DNA of 64,000 nucleotides from CAVYVZ01 sp963772065 (GCA_963772065.1 CAVYVZ010000001.1:241904-305903), one strand, 5' to 3'. Positions 48,739 through 57,168 are shown, numbered from the stretch's first letter. Notes: generated by a model from the letters alone, not told the origin. Numbers and translations are program-made.

Positions 48739-48815
48739 ATGGGGTCTGGCCCCTATGGTGCCAGGTCTCCGGGAAGATCGGAGGGAGACCTGGCACCATA
48801 GGGGCCAGACCCCAT
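48739..48815. repeat. Perfect 32-bp inverted repeat (REP-like)
   Basis: Arms 48739-48770 and 48784-48815 are exact reverse complements over 32 bases, with a 13-nt loop. Core words GGGGTCTGGCCCC and TGGTGCCAGGTCTCC are like REP elements often linked to Y1 (RAYT) transposases in Acidobacteriota and deltaproteobacteria. It lies between divergent genes, and the last two bases of the right arm are the first two of the ATG at 48814. Confidence 0.93.
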
Positions 48816-49080
48816 GGAGAACGAGGTGATTGATCCTGACGTCAAGGACCTGCTGACCGAGTTCGTGGAAAAGGTCGCTCTACTCCGCCGCGACGTGCAG
48901 CGGCGAGGCGAGCTCGAAAAGTACAATGCGCGCTTTTCGCGCATGGAACAGAAGCTGCTCGCCCTCGCCGATCGCGTCGAACCGTCGGATCCCGACCTCG
49001 CGAAAGCCCTGCGGAGCGCCTGGGTGCGCCCCGCGATGAGCCTCGCCTTCCGCAACGCCGCGCATCAGAAGGACGAATAG
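48814..49080 (+). CDS. Small helical hypothetical protein
   Basis: 88 residues from ATG 48814, whose first bases lie in the inverted repeat. Mostly helical and charged (VKDLLTEFVEKVALLRRDVQRRGELEKYNARFSRMEQKLLALADRVEPSDPDLAKALRSAW). No signal or membrane segment. No ribosome site distinct from the repeat is visible. Its 3' end overlaps that of the convergent HAAS-domain gene by 16 bp. No family recognised; possibly a scaffold or regulator. Confidence 0.6.
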   Translation: MENEVIDPDVKDLLTEFVEKVALLRRDVQRRGELEKYNARFSRMEQKLLALADRVEPSDPDLAKALRSAWVRPAMSLAFRNAAHQKDE

Positions 49081-50030
49081 CGAGGCACGCGCAGCCGCTT
49101 GATCAGGCGAACAGCCTCGCGTACCGCTTCGACGACGGTGGCGATCGCGGCGAGCGTAAAGCCGATGCGCAGGCCCATGTTGATCATCGCGGCAATCTCC
49201 ACATCGGCCGCGCCCGGCGCCGGCACGACCAGCGCGTCCGCCTGGAGCAGGAACCAGAACACGAGACCCGTCGTGATGTGGCCGGCCACCTTTGCGGCCA
49301 GCCGAAATGTGTGACGCTGCGGGTACAGGAGATTCACCCACGACACGACTAATCCGGCCGACGCGAGCAGCAGCAGCGGCAGATGTACCTCGGACCACAC
49401 CGGTGCGAGCTCGATGAGGGTCGCCGCCGGCCCGAAGATCAACCACTGATAGTGCGGCACCGCCGCCAGCCACAGCACGAACACCGTGGCCAGGACAACT
49501 TCACCGATGCGGCAGGCCAGCGAAGCCGACGCGCTCTGATCCGTGATCTGCGGCAGCGACCGCGGGTTCCAGTTCGTGATGAACGGCAATCGCGGCACGC
49601 TGTGATCCAGAACGGCGAAGACGATTGTGACCCACGCGAAGACGACGAGCAGCGGCCCTAGCGGCAGCGTCGCGAGGCGTGCGATCACCTCGTTCGCGGG
49701 GCTGCCGTTCGCGAGCAGCACCGCCGCCGCAATCACGTGCACCAGCAGCGCGATGCCAAGGGCAATCTTGAGGATCAGCCAATAGAACGGGAACATCGAA
49801 GGTCCGACGAGCTGCCGCCGCGGCTGATAACGCGAAGCGAGCAGCCACGGGTGACCCCACTGCTTCAGGATCTGTTCCTGTTCCGTCTGATCGAGCGAGC
49901 GGCCCAGCTCCGCCTCCTTTTCCTCCGCCTGCGAGCGCAGCTCCTCCGACAGCTCGCGAATGACGTCGTCCTTCAGGCTCTTGGGCAGGAGACTCCGCAC
50001 CGCCTGCAGATACCGATCGAAAAGATCCAT
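49065..50030 (-). CDS. HAAS/permease-prefix domain membrane protein
   Basis: 321 residues. N-terminal helical HAAS-type domain (FDRYLQAVRSLLPKSLKDDVIRELSEELRSQAEEKEAELGRSL and LKQWGHPWLLASRY) is the partner module that occurs with PadR regulators. About seven membrane helices follow (FYWLILKIALGIALLVHVIAAAVLL, LPLGPLLVVFAWVTIVFAVL, LACRIGEVVLATVFVLWLAAV and others). It follows the PadR gene after 12 bp. The pair is a common regulator/membrane-sensor unit in Acidobacteriota; the ligand is not known. Confidence 0.85.
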   Translation of the reverse strand: MDLFDRYLQAVRSLLPKSLKDDVIRELSEELRSQAEEKEAELGRSLDQTEQEQILKQWGHPWLLASRYQPRRQLVGPSMFPFYWLILKIALGIALLVHVIAAAVLLANGSPANEVIARLATLPLGPLLVVFAWVTIVFAVLDHSVPRLPFITNWNPRSLPQITDQSASASLACRIGEVVLATVFVLWLAAVPHYQWLIFGPAATLIELAPVWSEVHLPLLLLASAGLVVSWVNLLYPQRHTFRLAAKVAGHITTGLVFWFLLQADALVVPAPGAADVEIAAMINMGLRIGFTLAAIATVVEAVREAVRLIKRLRVPRYSSF

Positions 50031-50042
50031 AGGGCCTCGCTT

Positions 50043-50417
50043 TCAGCCGGCGCGCCGGCCGCGGCCGGCCGGCACGATGTTGGTCAATGCCGTGTTGATC
50101 TGTTCCAGCTCCTGGAGCAGGGACTGCAGGATGCGCGCGCCTTCCGCGGAGAGCCGGTAGAAGCGCTTCGTCCGCTTCTCGTGCTCCCGCCATTCGCTCG
50201 CGAGCAGCCCCTGGGTCTCGAGCCGGCGCAGGAGCGGATACAACGTGCCCTCGTCGATCTCGAGACCATGGTCGGCCAGGGCCTTCCGCAGCGTGTAGCC
50301 GTACTGTTCGGCGCGCAGCTCGGCGAGCACGGCCACCGTGAGGCAGCCCCGGCGGAGCTCGAGGCGAAGATTCTCGAAGACGCTCTCGCTCACAGTCGCG
50401 TGTTTACCAGGTGCCAT
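50043..50417 (-). CDS. PadR family transcriptional regulator
   Basis: 124 residues from ATG 50417 (MAPGKHATVSESVF). PadR winged helix: LRRGCLTVAVLAELRAEQYGYTLRKALADHGLEIDEGTLYPLLRRLETQGLLASEWREHEKRTKRFYRLSAEG, then a C-terminal dimerisation helix. This class represses its own operon and is released by small molecules or by its HAAS partner. A GTGTGTGACACAC-type dyad directly upstream of the start (50418-50440) is the probable operator. Confidence 0.92.
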   Translation of the reverse strand: MAPGKHATVSESVFENLRLELRRGCLTVAVLAELRAEQYGYTLRKALADHGLEIDEGTLYPLLRRLETQGLLASEWREHEKRTKRFYRLSAEGARILQSLLQELEQINTALTNIVPAGRGRRAG

Positions 50418-50440
50418 ACACTGTGTGTCACACACTATAT
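50418..50440 (-). promoter_or_regulatory. Putative PadR operator and -10 box
   Basis: On the minus strand a TATAGT box (50434-50439) is followed by an imperfect dyad with core GTGTGTG/CACACAC just before the PadR ATG. A repressor bound here would cover both the -10 box and the start region, consistent with autorepression. A promoter this close implies a very short 5' leader. Confidence 0.5.
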
Positions 50441-50463
50441 GAGATACAGGTCCTTGTCAACTG

Positions 50464-51552
50464 TCAGCGGTCCCAGGCGCCTCTCGCCCACTCGAGGATC
50501 TCTTCGTTGCTCCAGTAATTGATGATGCGCCGCTGCGGAAGTCCCGCCAGCCGAGCGTGCGCGATGGCGATGTCGACGAAGTTGTATTCCGGGTTCGAAT
50601 GCGCGTCGCTGTCGAGCGCGAAAATGCACCCGTGCTCCAGCGCGCGGGCCGCCAGCGGGAACGGGACGTCCTGACGATCCCACGATCCATCGATCTCGAT
50701 CGCCACCTTTCGGCGGGCGGCCACTTCGAAGACGCGATCCCAATCGGCGCTCACGCCGGGGCGCACGTTGTATCGCCGCCCCATGGGATGCCCCAGGATG
50801 CACACGCCCGGCTGAGACACGGCGCCTACCATGCGGGCCGTCTGGTCTACCGACTTCCGGAGCAGCGAGTGCGGGGACACCACCACGAACTCGAAGCGGC
50901 GCAGCTCCTCCGGCGTCATGTCGATCGTTCCGTCCCGACCGATATTTGCCTCGATCCCTTTGAACAGCCGGAAGCTCCCCGTGTACTTCGCGTTCAGGGC
51001 GTCAATCTCCGCCTGCTGCTCGCTCACCTTCTCCATCGTCATGCCGCCAGCGATCGACAGGCCGTACCAGTGATCGGTGACGCCGGCGCACGACCACTTC
51101 CGCCGGAGACACTCGCGCACGATCGACTCGAGGGGCTCGGATCCGTCGCTGTACACCGAGTGCATCTGGAAATCGCCGCGGTAGCTGGCCCGCGACGGAC
51201 TGCCGCGCCGCTTCAGGATCTCGGCAACCGCGGCACGGCTCAAGAAGTGCTGACGCAAAGCACGCAGCTTCGCGATCGACTCGTCCTTGTCGCCCTCGCG
51301 AACCGCTCGCTCCACGAACGCCGAGCCGCCGTCGTGGATCAGCTCGCGCGCGATCCGGTCTGTCGTCGGCCCAATCCCCGGAATCGCCCGAAACGTGTTT
51401 GCCTCGACGAGCGGCGTGATGTGACGATCGAGCCGAAGCACGGCCTTGGCTGCGCGCTTGTAGCCGAACCCGCGCGGATTCTTCTCGCCCGCCACGTGCG
51501 CGAGGTCGAATAGGAGCCCGGCAAGCGCGAGGTTCACGTCCGTGGGTATCAT
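50464..51552 (-). CDS. Helix-hairpin-helix plus PHP phosphoesterase protein (PolX without polymerase domain)
   Basis: 362 residues from ATG 51552 (MIPTDVNLALAGLLFDLAHVAG). The N-terminus is the helical pol-beta-type 8-kDa region with an HhH motif (RAIPGIGPTTDRIARELIHDGG). The C-terminus is a PHP domain with metal ligands: MHSVYSDG, VTDHWYG, ILGHPMGRR and LDSDAHSNPEYN. Bacterial PolX (about 570 residues) has a nucleotidyltransferase palm between these parts, and it is absent here. The protein may be a stand-alone 3'-5' exonuclease or AP-site/phosphatase enzyme in DNA repair (inference). Upstream it is divergent from osmC. Confidence 0.82.
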   Translation of the reverse strand: MIPTDVNLALAGLLFDLAHVAGEKNPRGFGYKRAAKAVLRLDRHITPLVEANTFRAIPGIGPTTDRIARELIHDGGSAFVERAVREGDKDESIAKLRALRQHFLSRAAVAEILKRRGSPSRASYRGDFQMHSVYSDGSEPLESIVRECLRRKWSCAGVTDHWYGLSIAGGMTMEKVSEQQAEIDALNAKYTGSFRLFKGIEANIGRDGTIDMTPEELRRFEFVVVSPHSLLRKSVDQTARMVGAVSQPGVCILGHPMGRRYNVRPGVSADWDRVFEVAARRKVAIEIDGSWDRQDVPFPLAARALEHGCIFALDSDAHSNPEYNFVDIAIAHARLAGLPQRRIINYWSNEEILEWARGAWDR

Positions 51553-51583
51553 TGGAGCTTCACTTTTGAGCGGAGGACGTATC

Positions 51584-52018
51584 GTGGCAACGTTTGCGAG
51601 GCACGTTGATGTGGAATGGAACGGCACCCTGATGGAAGGCAGCGGCCGAGCGAAGGCGGGCACCGGCGCGTTCGATCACGCCGTCACGTTTCCAAGCCGG
51701 ATCGGCGAAGGCGACGGGAAGACAACCCCTGAAGAGCTGCTGGCGGCATCGCACGGCGTATGCTACGCGATGGGGCTGGCCGCAACGATCGGGCGGCAAG
51801 GCGGCAAAGCGAAGCGCCTCCGCGTCACCACGACGGTGACGGCGGACAAGAGCGAGGCGGGGATCAAGATCGTGTCCTCGCACTTGAAGGCGCAGGTCGA
51901 GGGCCTGGAAGGGATCGACGCAGCCAAGCTCGACGAGATCGCGAGGACCGCGGAGCAGCGGTGCCCAATCTCGAATGCGATCCGCGGCAACGTCACCATC
52001 ACGGTGGAGACGGCTTAA
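51584..52018 (+). CDS. osmC: OsmC family peroxiredoxin
   Basis: 144 residues from GTG 51584, with GGAGGA 7 bp upstream. OsmC motifs: GTGAFDHAVTFPSRIGEGDGKTTPEELLAASHGVCYAMGLA with the first redox Cys, and AEQRCPISNAI with the second. It reduces organic hydroperoxides with thiols in the cytoplasm. The TAA stop lies inside a TAAGCCTTAAGCC-type repeat. It neighbours a bacterioferritin gene on the opposite strand, a plausible oxidative-stress pairing. Confidence 0.93.
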   Translation: MATFARHVDVEWNGTLMEGSGRAKAGTGAFDHAVTFPSRIGEGDGKTTPEELLAASHGVCYAMGLAATIGRQGGKAKRLRVTTTVTADKSEAGIKIVSSHLKAQVEGLEGIDAAKLDEIARTAEQRCPISNAIRGNVTITVETA

Positions 52019-52058
52019 GCCGACAAGGCCGTAAGCCTTGAGCCTTAAGCCCTAAGCC
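52012..52058. repeat. Palindromic repeat, TAAGCCTTAAGCC type, copy 3
   Basis: GGCTTAAGCC followed by CAAGGCC, TAAGCCTTGAGCC and TTAAGCCCTAAGCC. It resembles copies at 20039 and 36980 and includes the osmC stop codon. Confidence 0.7.
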
Positions 52059-52065
52059 GCGACGT

Positions 52066-52542
52066 TCAGTCCTTCGGCCCTTCTGTCTGATTCGAGAGAT
52101 AGCGCTCGTAGCCGATCTCTTTGATCTGATGGACCTGCGCTTCCAGCCAGTCGACATGCGCCTCCTCGTCCTTGAGGAGCGTCTTGAAGAGGTCGGCCGA
52201 CGCGTCGTCGCCGGCCTCGCGCGCGACCTTGATGGCGTCGTTGTACATCTTCACGGCGTTGACCTCGAGCTTGAGGTCGGCTTCGATCTGTCCTTTGACG
52301 TTCTGCCCGATGCTGAGCGGCAGATACTCCATGGCGGGCACCGCATCCAGGAAGAGGAGGCGCTCGATGAGCACTTCGGCGTGCTTCATCTCGTCGATTG
52401 CCTGTTTTTTGATGTAGCCGCCGAGCTTGTGGTAGCCCCAGTTATGGCACATCTCGGCGTGGATGAAGGACTGGTTGATCGCCGTCAGCTCTTCCCTGAG
52501 GGCCTCGTTCAGATGAGCGATGACCTTGTCGTTGCCGCGCAT
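52066..52542 (-). CDS. bfr: Bacterioferritin
   Basis: 158 residues from ATG 52542 with GGAGGCGG upstream. Four-helix ferritin: VIAHLNEALREELTAINQSFIHAEMCHNWG holds ferroxidase Glu and the helix A/B pattern. QAIDEMKHAEVLIERLLFLD holds the E/H ligands and the Met that binds heme in Bfr. EVNAVKMYNDAIKVA and LLKDEEAHVDWLEAQ carry the remaining diiron ligands. It oxidises and stores iron as a 24-mer. Faces osmC across a palindromic repeat. Confidence 0.95.
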   Translation of the reverse strand: MRGNDKVIAHLNEALREELTAINQSFIHAEMCHNWGYHKLGGYIKKQAIDEMKHAEVLIERLLFLDAVPAMEYLPLSIGQNVKGQIEADLKLEVNAVKMYNDAIKVAREAGDDASADLFKTLLKDEEAHVDWLEAQVHQIKEIGYERYLSNQTEGPKD

Positions 52543-52621
52543 TCCGCCGCCTCCTTCGATGCGGTTCGAACACGAACCGCAGCACGCCATCGTATGTGGA
52601 GCGGTTGCGGCCCTGCAACTC

Positions 52622-53540
52622 CTACTCGGTCAACGCCACGACAGGATCGATGCGCGACGCCCGCCGCGCGGGTAGCGCGCATGCCGTGAGCGCGACCGCC
52701 GCCAACAGACCAGCCACGGCGCCGAGCACCGATGGCTCCATCGCATGGACCCCGTACAGCTCCCCGGCGACAGCCTGCCGCATGACGAATGCGCCCGCGA
52801 GGCCGAGCGCGAACCCGATCGTGAGCAGCAGGGCGCCCTCGCGCAGGATCATCGCGAACACGCTGGCCGCGTTGCTGCCGAGGGCCATGCGGATGCCGAT
52901 CTCGCGGGTCCGCTGCGTCACCTGAAACGCGAGCACCCCGTAGATGCCGACGGTTGCGAGGATCAAGGCAATCACACCGAAGCCGACGGCAAGGAGCATC
53001 GCCGTCCGACGGCCGGCTACCGAGGCCTGCACACGTTCGTCCATCGTCAGCACGCTGTAGAACGGGAGCTCGGCGTCGATCGCGGCCAGCTCGCGGCGAA
53101 TCGCGCCGGCCACCGAGACCGCATTGGTGGCGGTACGTGCGATGAGGGTGAGCGACCTGGCCACCGCCTGCGTGTGCGGGAAATAGTAAGCCCCGGGACG
53201 CTCGTCGGATGACACGAGGCCGCGCTGCCTGACGTCCCCGACAACGCCGGCCACTGTGAGCCAGCGGGTGTTGGGGCCAGGCCCGGTCTTGATGTCTTCC
53301 ACCGAATCGGGTTGGTACATTCGTTTCCCGATCGGGTCCTGCTTCGGCCAGAACTTCCGTGCGAGCCGCTCGTCGATCACGATCACCCGCTGCGAGGTCG
53401 CGGTGTCGCGCTCGTCGATCACCCGGCCGGCCCTGAGTGGAATCCGGAGTGCGTCGAGGTACCCTGGCGACACGACGTTCTGGGTGGGCGAAATGGCCGA
53501 CTCGCCGGGTTTCGGGACGTAGCCCTCGGCAAAGGTCGAC
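52622..53540 (-). CDS. ADOP-type permease (FtsX/MacB family), C-terminal fragment
   Basis: About 305 residues, open at its 5' end where the sequence changes source near 53540. The visible part begins within FAEGYVPKPGESAISPTQNVVSPGYLDALRIPLRAGR. It continues through the periplasmic MacB-PCD domain (VIVIDERLARKFWPKQDPIGKRMY) and the final FtsX domain with TQRTREIGIRMALGSNAASVFAMILREG and four helices. The phrase VSPGYLDALRIPLRAGR marks acidobacterial duplicated orphan permeases (about 800 residues, two FtsX halves), so roughly 60 percent of the protein is missing. No ATPase is adjacent. The break is not natural truncation in appearance (no stop, no start, frame fused to another gene). Confidence 0.88.
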
Positions 53541-53545
53541 CGTGA
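53535..53545. other. Junction between two unrelated sequences
   Basis: Left of this point the minus-strand frame is an ADOP permease (FAEGYVPKPGE). Right of it the minus-strand frame is a serine beta-lactamase (YGLGWNVEFGRHGR). The two are joined mid-domain with at most a few bases of shared sequence. Frame-break density rises sharply from here to the right. Confidence 0.8.
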
Positions 53546-54537
53546 CGGCCGAACTCCACGTTCCAGCCGAGGCCGTAGAAGGACTCGCTGCCCGTGACCG
53601 GGTTGTTGCCGCGCGTCATCAGCGGCACGTGGGTCTGGGCGAGCGCGTCGGCCGCGATCAGCGGCTTGCCGTCATAGACGCCGTTGCGGAGCTCGAGCCG
53701 CAGCCATTGCGAGAGGTCGCGCACGGTCGAGCTGACGCCGCCGGCCGGCGCCTGCGCGTCGGGCTGGCGCTCGATCTCGCGGCCCAGTTGCCATCGACCG
53801 GGACATGCAGCGCGGCCCGGTTGTCGCGCTTGACGAAGTCGGCGTGGCGCGAGCTGGTGGAGGTCATGCCGAGCGGCCGGTAGAGCTTCTCCTCGGCGAC
53901 CTCTTCCCAAGGCTTGCCGGTCGGCTTCGCCGCCGCGACGCCGCCTTCGGTCAGCCCGAAATTGCTGTAGGAGATAGCCGGCGCGGAAGCTCGACGACGG
54001 CAGGACACGAAGCGCAAGCGCCGCAGATTTCGTCGCGGTCGTAGCCGATGTCCTCGAGGTCGTCGCCGGCGGTGCCGGCAAGCCGCTGCGGTGGGCGAAC
54101 AGGTCGCGGACCGTGAGCTCGTCGGTCGGGTAAGGGTCGTGCAGCCGGAATGCGGGATCGAGGTCGGCGACCTTCGAATCCCAGGCCGACGAGCTTGTCG
54201 CTGACCAGCGCCGCCACGACGGTGGCCGATACCGGCTTCGACATCGAGGCGATCTGGAACACGGTGTCGGCGTCGACGGTCTCGGGCTTGCCGACGTCGC
54301 GCAGGCCGAACCCCTGAGGTAGACCGCCTCGTCATCGTGCACGACGACGATGGCCAGTGCCCGGCACCGCGCTGTCGGCGATCGATCTTCGCGGCCAGCG
54401 CCTCGAGCTGCGGCAGCGCCGCCGCTGATGCGCTCGCGCGCGACCGGCTCGGCAGCGCGGAGTCTGCGCACGATTGCCGCGATCGCCAACAGCGCCCAGG
54501 CAGTCAGTGGCGAGATCCCAGATGCAAGGGACTGCAT
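53541..54537 (-). CDS. Class C beta-lactamase-type serine hydrolase, 3'-truncated and frame-broken
   Basis: From ATG 54537 (MQSLASGISPLTAWALL) in several frames. Recognisable parts: IASMSKPVSATVVAAL with SxxK (SMSK), LTVRDLFAHRSGLPA, SSFRAGY followed by YSNFG in the shifted frame, KPWEEVAEEKLYRPLGMTST, SSTVRDLSQWLRLELRNGVYDGKPLI, YGLGWNVEFGRHGR. Unlike the homologue at 16378, the SxxK and YSN motifs are intact. At least five frame breaks occur in 1 kb; one is an extra C in TATCTCCTAC. The C-terminal HxG strand and tail are lost at the junction near 53540. Probably an esterase or beta-lactamase-like protein of an alphaproteobacterium. Confidence 0.75.
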
Positions 54538-54641
54538 GCCGGGCTCCCTCTCGGAGCCTTGCCTGCCGCAGGCTGGGATGCCGGCGGTACGCTCACGAAG
54601 CCAAGCGGCGGGCTGCAACGCGTAGCGCGGGCTTCGTCGCC

Positions 54642-55263
54642 ATGGTTACGTTCAGCGCCGATGCGGTGGCGCATTCGACGGGCGAAGATATCGCTGGGGC
54701 AAGTGACGGACAACTTGAGTTCCTCGACAATTCCACCCGCCCGCATGCGCCGAAATTCGACGGCGTCACCGAGGAGCAGCGGGAGAGCGGCAGGCACTCG
54801 GCGATGATCCATGCGATGCATCTCGCCGAGCTCGACGCAGCGCGCCGGGCGATGGAGCGCGTCGAAGCCGGCGAGGCGTCCGCGTCTGCCGTCGCCAACT
54901 CGGTCTCGGCGCTGCAGATGGGTTCCAACTATCGCCGTTTCGGCAATCTTTGCGGACGCGAATGCCGCATGCTGGAGTTTCATCATACCGCCGAGAGCCA
55001 CTACATCTTCCCGCTGCTGCGCGACGCCGATCCGAAGCTGCGCGAGGTTGTCGACAGGCTGAGCGCCGAGCATGAAGTGATCGGCCGCCTGCTCGACCGG
55101 CTGGAACACGCGGCAGCTGCGGCTGTCGCCGCGCCCGGGCCCGGAGAGTTTCGCGCCGCTGAAGGATGCATTCGTCACGCTGGAGCGCGTCGTGCGCTCG
55201 CACTTCGGCTACGAGCAGACCGAGCTTGCGGAAGCGCTCGGCTATTTCGGCGTGCCGATGTGA
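54642..55263 (+). CDS. Hemerythrin HHE-domain protein (frame break near 3' end)
   Basis: From ATG 54642, about 206 residues after frame repair. His/Glu ligands of a hemerythrin-like diiron site can be seen: FHHTAESHYIFPLL, LSAEHEVIGRLLDRLEHA, then in the shifted frame FAPLKDAFVTLERVVRSHFGYEQTELAEAL. Stop at 55261-55263. The N-terminal 70 residues (FDGVTEEQRESGRHSAMIHAMHLAEL) are helical and include further His. Such proteins bind oxygen or nitric oxide or sense them. It is divergent from the beta-lactamase gene. The frame break lies near 55140-55155 in a G/C run. Confidence 0.8.
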
Positions 55264-55474
55264 GGATGCCGGCCAGTGCCGCGTCTGGACCCCCGGCAAA
55301 CGGAAAGAGAGAAGTACCCAGCATTAGCGCGGAGCTGTAGCGTCTCGCCCGGGGCGCATCCGGCCTGCGATCACGCCGCGATAAACGTGACTAGGCGTGG
55401 TAACCGTACGGACGCTTATTGCGAGGCGCGCCGCACCGAACCAACGTGCAGTTTTCAGTCTTAGGAGGAGACTG

Positions 55475-55860
55475 ATGCCCAGGCGCAGATATGTGCGAGA
55501 GGAGAAGCTGGCAGCGGTTAAGCGGATGCTGGCTGGAGAGAATGTGTGGGAGTTGTCGCGGGAGCTGCGGGATGCGCGCAAGATGCTTTACGAATGGCGC
55601 GGCAAGTATCTTGGCGGCGGAGCGGCAGCGCTGCGGGGGCCTGGACAGCCGCGCAAGCTGATGAGGGGCGAGGCGCCGCCTGACCTGGATGCGGCATTGC
55701 CATTGTCTTCACATGCGGAGCTTGCGAAGGCGCGCGCCCGCATTGCCGAGCTGGAGCGCAAGATCGGCCGGCAGCAGGTCGAACTCGATTTTTTTCGGCA
55801 AGCCTTGCGGCAAGTCAGGGAGAGACGCCAGCCGAGCGACGGGCCTGGCGTGACGCGTCT
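55475..55860 (+). CDS. IS3 transposase OrfA (HTH protein)
   Basis: ATG 55475 with AGGAGGAG 6 bp upstream. HTH: RRRYVREEKLAAVKRMLAGENVWELSRELRDARKMLYEWRGKY, then the coiled leucine-zipper part AELAKARARIAELERKIGRQQVELDFFRQALRQVRE used for OrfA-OrfB pairing. The frame runs on without a stop to 56218 because of an inserted base, so the 3' end (near the DGPGVTR phrase) is approximate. In IS3 elements OrfB is made by -1 frameshifting from OrfA. Confidence 0.78.
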
Positions 55861-56783
55861 ACGCGGTCATCGCGGCGATGACGACACCGCGGCCGCAAGG
55901 CGAGCTCAGCGTCGAGCGGATGTGCGCGCTGGCCGGCGTCAGCCGCGCCGGCTACTACCGCTACTGGCAGGCGTCGGCGCCGCGCCAGGAAGAGACCGCG
56001 TGCGCGATGCGATCCAGCGCATCGCGCTGGACGAACCCGTCACTACGGTTACCGCCGGATCGCCGGTGCAGCTGCGTGCGCGAAGGCATGGTGGTCAACC
56101 ACAAGCGGGTGCTCAGCATGATGCGCCAGGACAACCTGTTGTGCCTGAAGAAGAAGCGTCCGTTCGTGCCGCTCACGACCGTGTCGCGGCACAGATGGCG
56201 GGTAGTGTACAAACCTGACGCGTGGCCTGGTGCTGACCGGCCTCGACCAGCTCTGGGTGGCCGACATCACCTACGTTCGGCTGCAGGAGGAGTTTATCTA
56301 TCTGGCCGTTATGCTGGATGCCTTCAGCCGCCGCGTCATCGGCTGGGCGCTGGAGGATCATCTGCGAGGCCAGCCTGGCGATGGCGGCGCTGGCGATGGC
56401 GCTTCGAGGCACGCCGTCCACCGCCGGGCAGCCTGATCCATCACTCCGATCGCGGCGTGCAGTATGCCTGCGGCGACTACACCGCCATGCTCGCCGAGCA
56501 CGACATCCGGGCTTCGATGAGCCGGGTCGGCAACCCTTACGACAATGCCAGGGCCGAGAGCTTCATCAAGACACTCAAGCAGGAGGAAATCGACGGCCGA
56601 GACTATCGCGACCTCGACGATGCCCGCCGGCAGATCGGCATCTTCATCGAGCAGGTCTACAACCGCCAACGGCTGCACTCGGCGCTCGCCTATCGACCGC
56701 CGGTGGAGTTCGAGGCAAACTTGCCGCCGCACGGGGCTGCTGCGCAGCAGCCCCGTGCAACCTGGATCGCAACGTGTCCCTAA
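55861..56783 (+). CDS. IS3 transposase OrfB (DDE integrase), frame-broken
   Basis: Begins around LYAVIAAMTTPRPQGELSVERMCALAGVSRAGYYRYW. Catalytic triad visible: Asp in VADITYVRLQEEFIYLAV, Asp in HHSDRGVQYACGDYTAML, Glu in NPYDNARAESFIKTLKQEEI. The C-terminus is LHSALAYRPPVEFEANLPP. At least four frame breaks (near 56000, 56040, 56225, 56370-56400). The last 20 residues are read from a 30-bp palindrome and flank, so the natural stop probably lay just after EANLP. Confidence 0.8.
56729..56758. repeat. Perfect 30-bp palindrome
   Basis: Two directly adjoining 15-base arms (GCACGGGGCTGCTGC and its exact reverse complement) at the 3' end of the transposase frame. It could be a terminator-like hairpin of the IS, but no T-run follows. 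Confidence 0.85.
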
Positions 56784-57168
56784 TTTTTGTCTCACCGAAG
56801 GGGTGCAGTCCAGCCCGAGAAGGCAAGCCAAGCAGAGTCGTTGTCGCCCAAAGGCGACGGCGACAGTATCAACGATGAGAAAGAGCGCGCCGACCAGGCG
56901 ATATGCCGATCGACCTTCCTCGCGATAACACGAAACATCGGTCAGGTCGGCTTACTTGTTGGTGACAGGATGTGCATATGGCCGCGGCTCGCGCTTGCGG
57001 CATCGATCGGCCCAATGTCGCAAACGTCCTCGGCAAATACGCACGGTCGCGGGTGTAACCCCGGCATTTCAGCTCGCGATACAAACGAAACACTTCTGCC
57101 TCGCCCCGGAAAAACGGCGGATACCGGCCCGCATTAGAACTGCGGCACGATATCAACGGAGTTTCTAA
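56784..57168. other. Stretch without a recognised gene
   Basis: 385 bases between the transposase and a small secreted-protein gene. Every frame yields only short, composition-driven products. It may contain the right end of the IS and the promoter of the gene at 57169, but neither could be placed. Confidence 0.5.

Larger units (their letters stand above)
55475..56783 (+). mobile_element. IS3-family insertion sequence (degraded or error-laden)
   Basis: Two consecutive frames, a small HTH protein with a leucine-zipper-like end and a DDE integrase-type transposase, form the IS3 layout. Terminal inverted repeats could not be identified in the flanks (55264-55474 and 56784-57168), so the outer limits are only those of the coding part. 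Confidence 0.8.
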
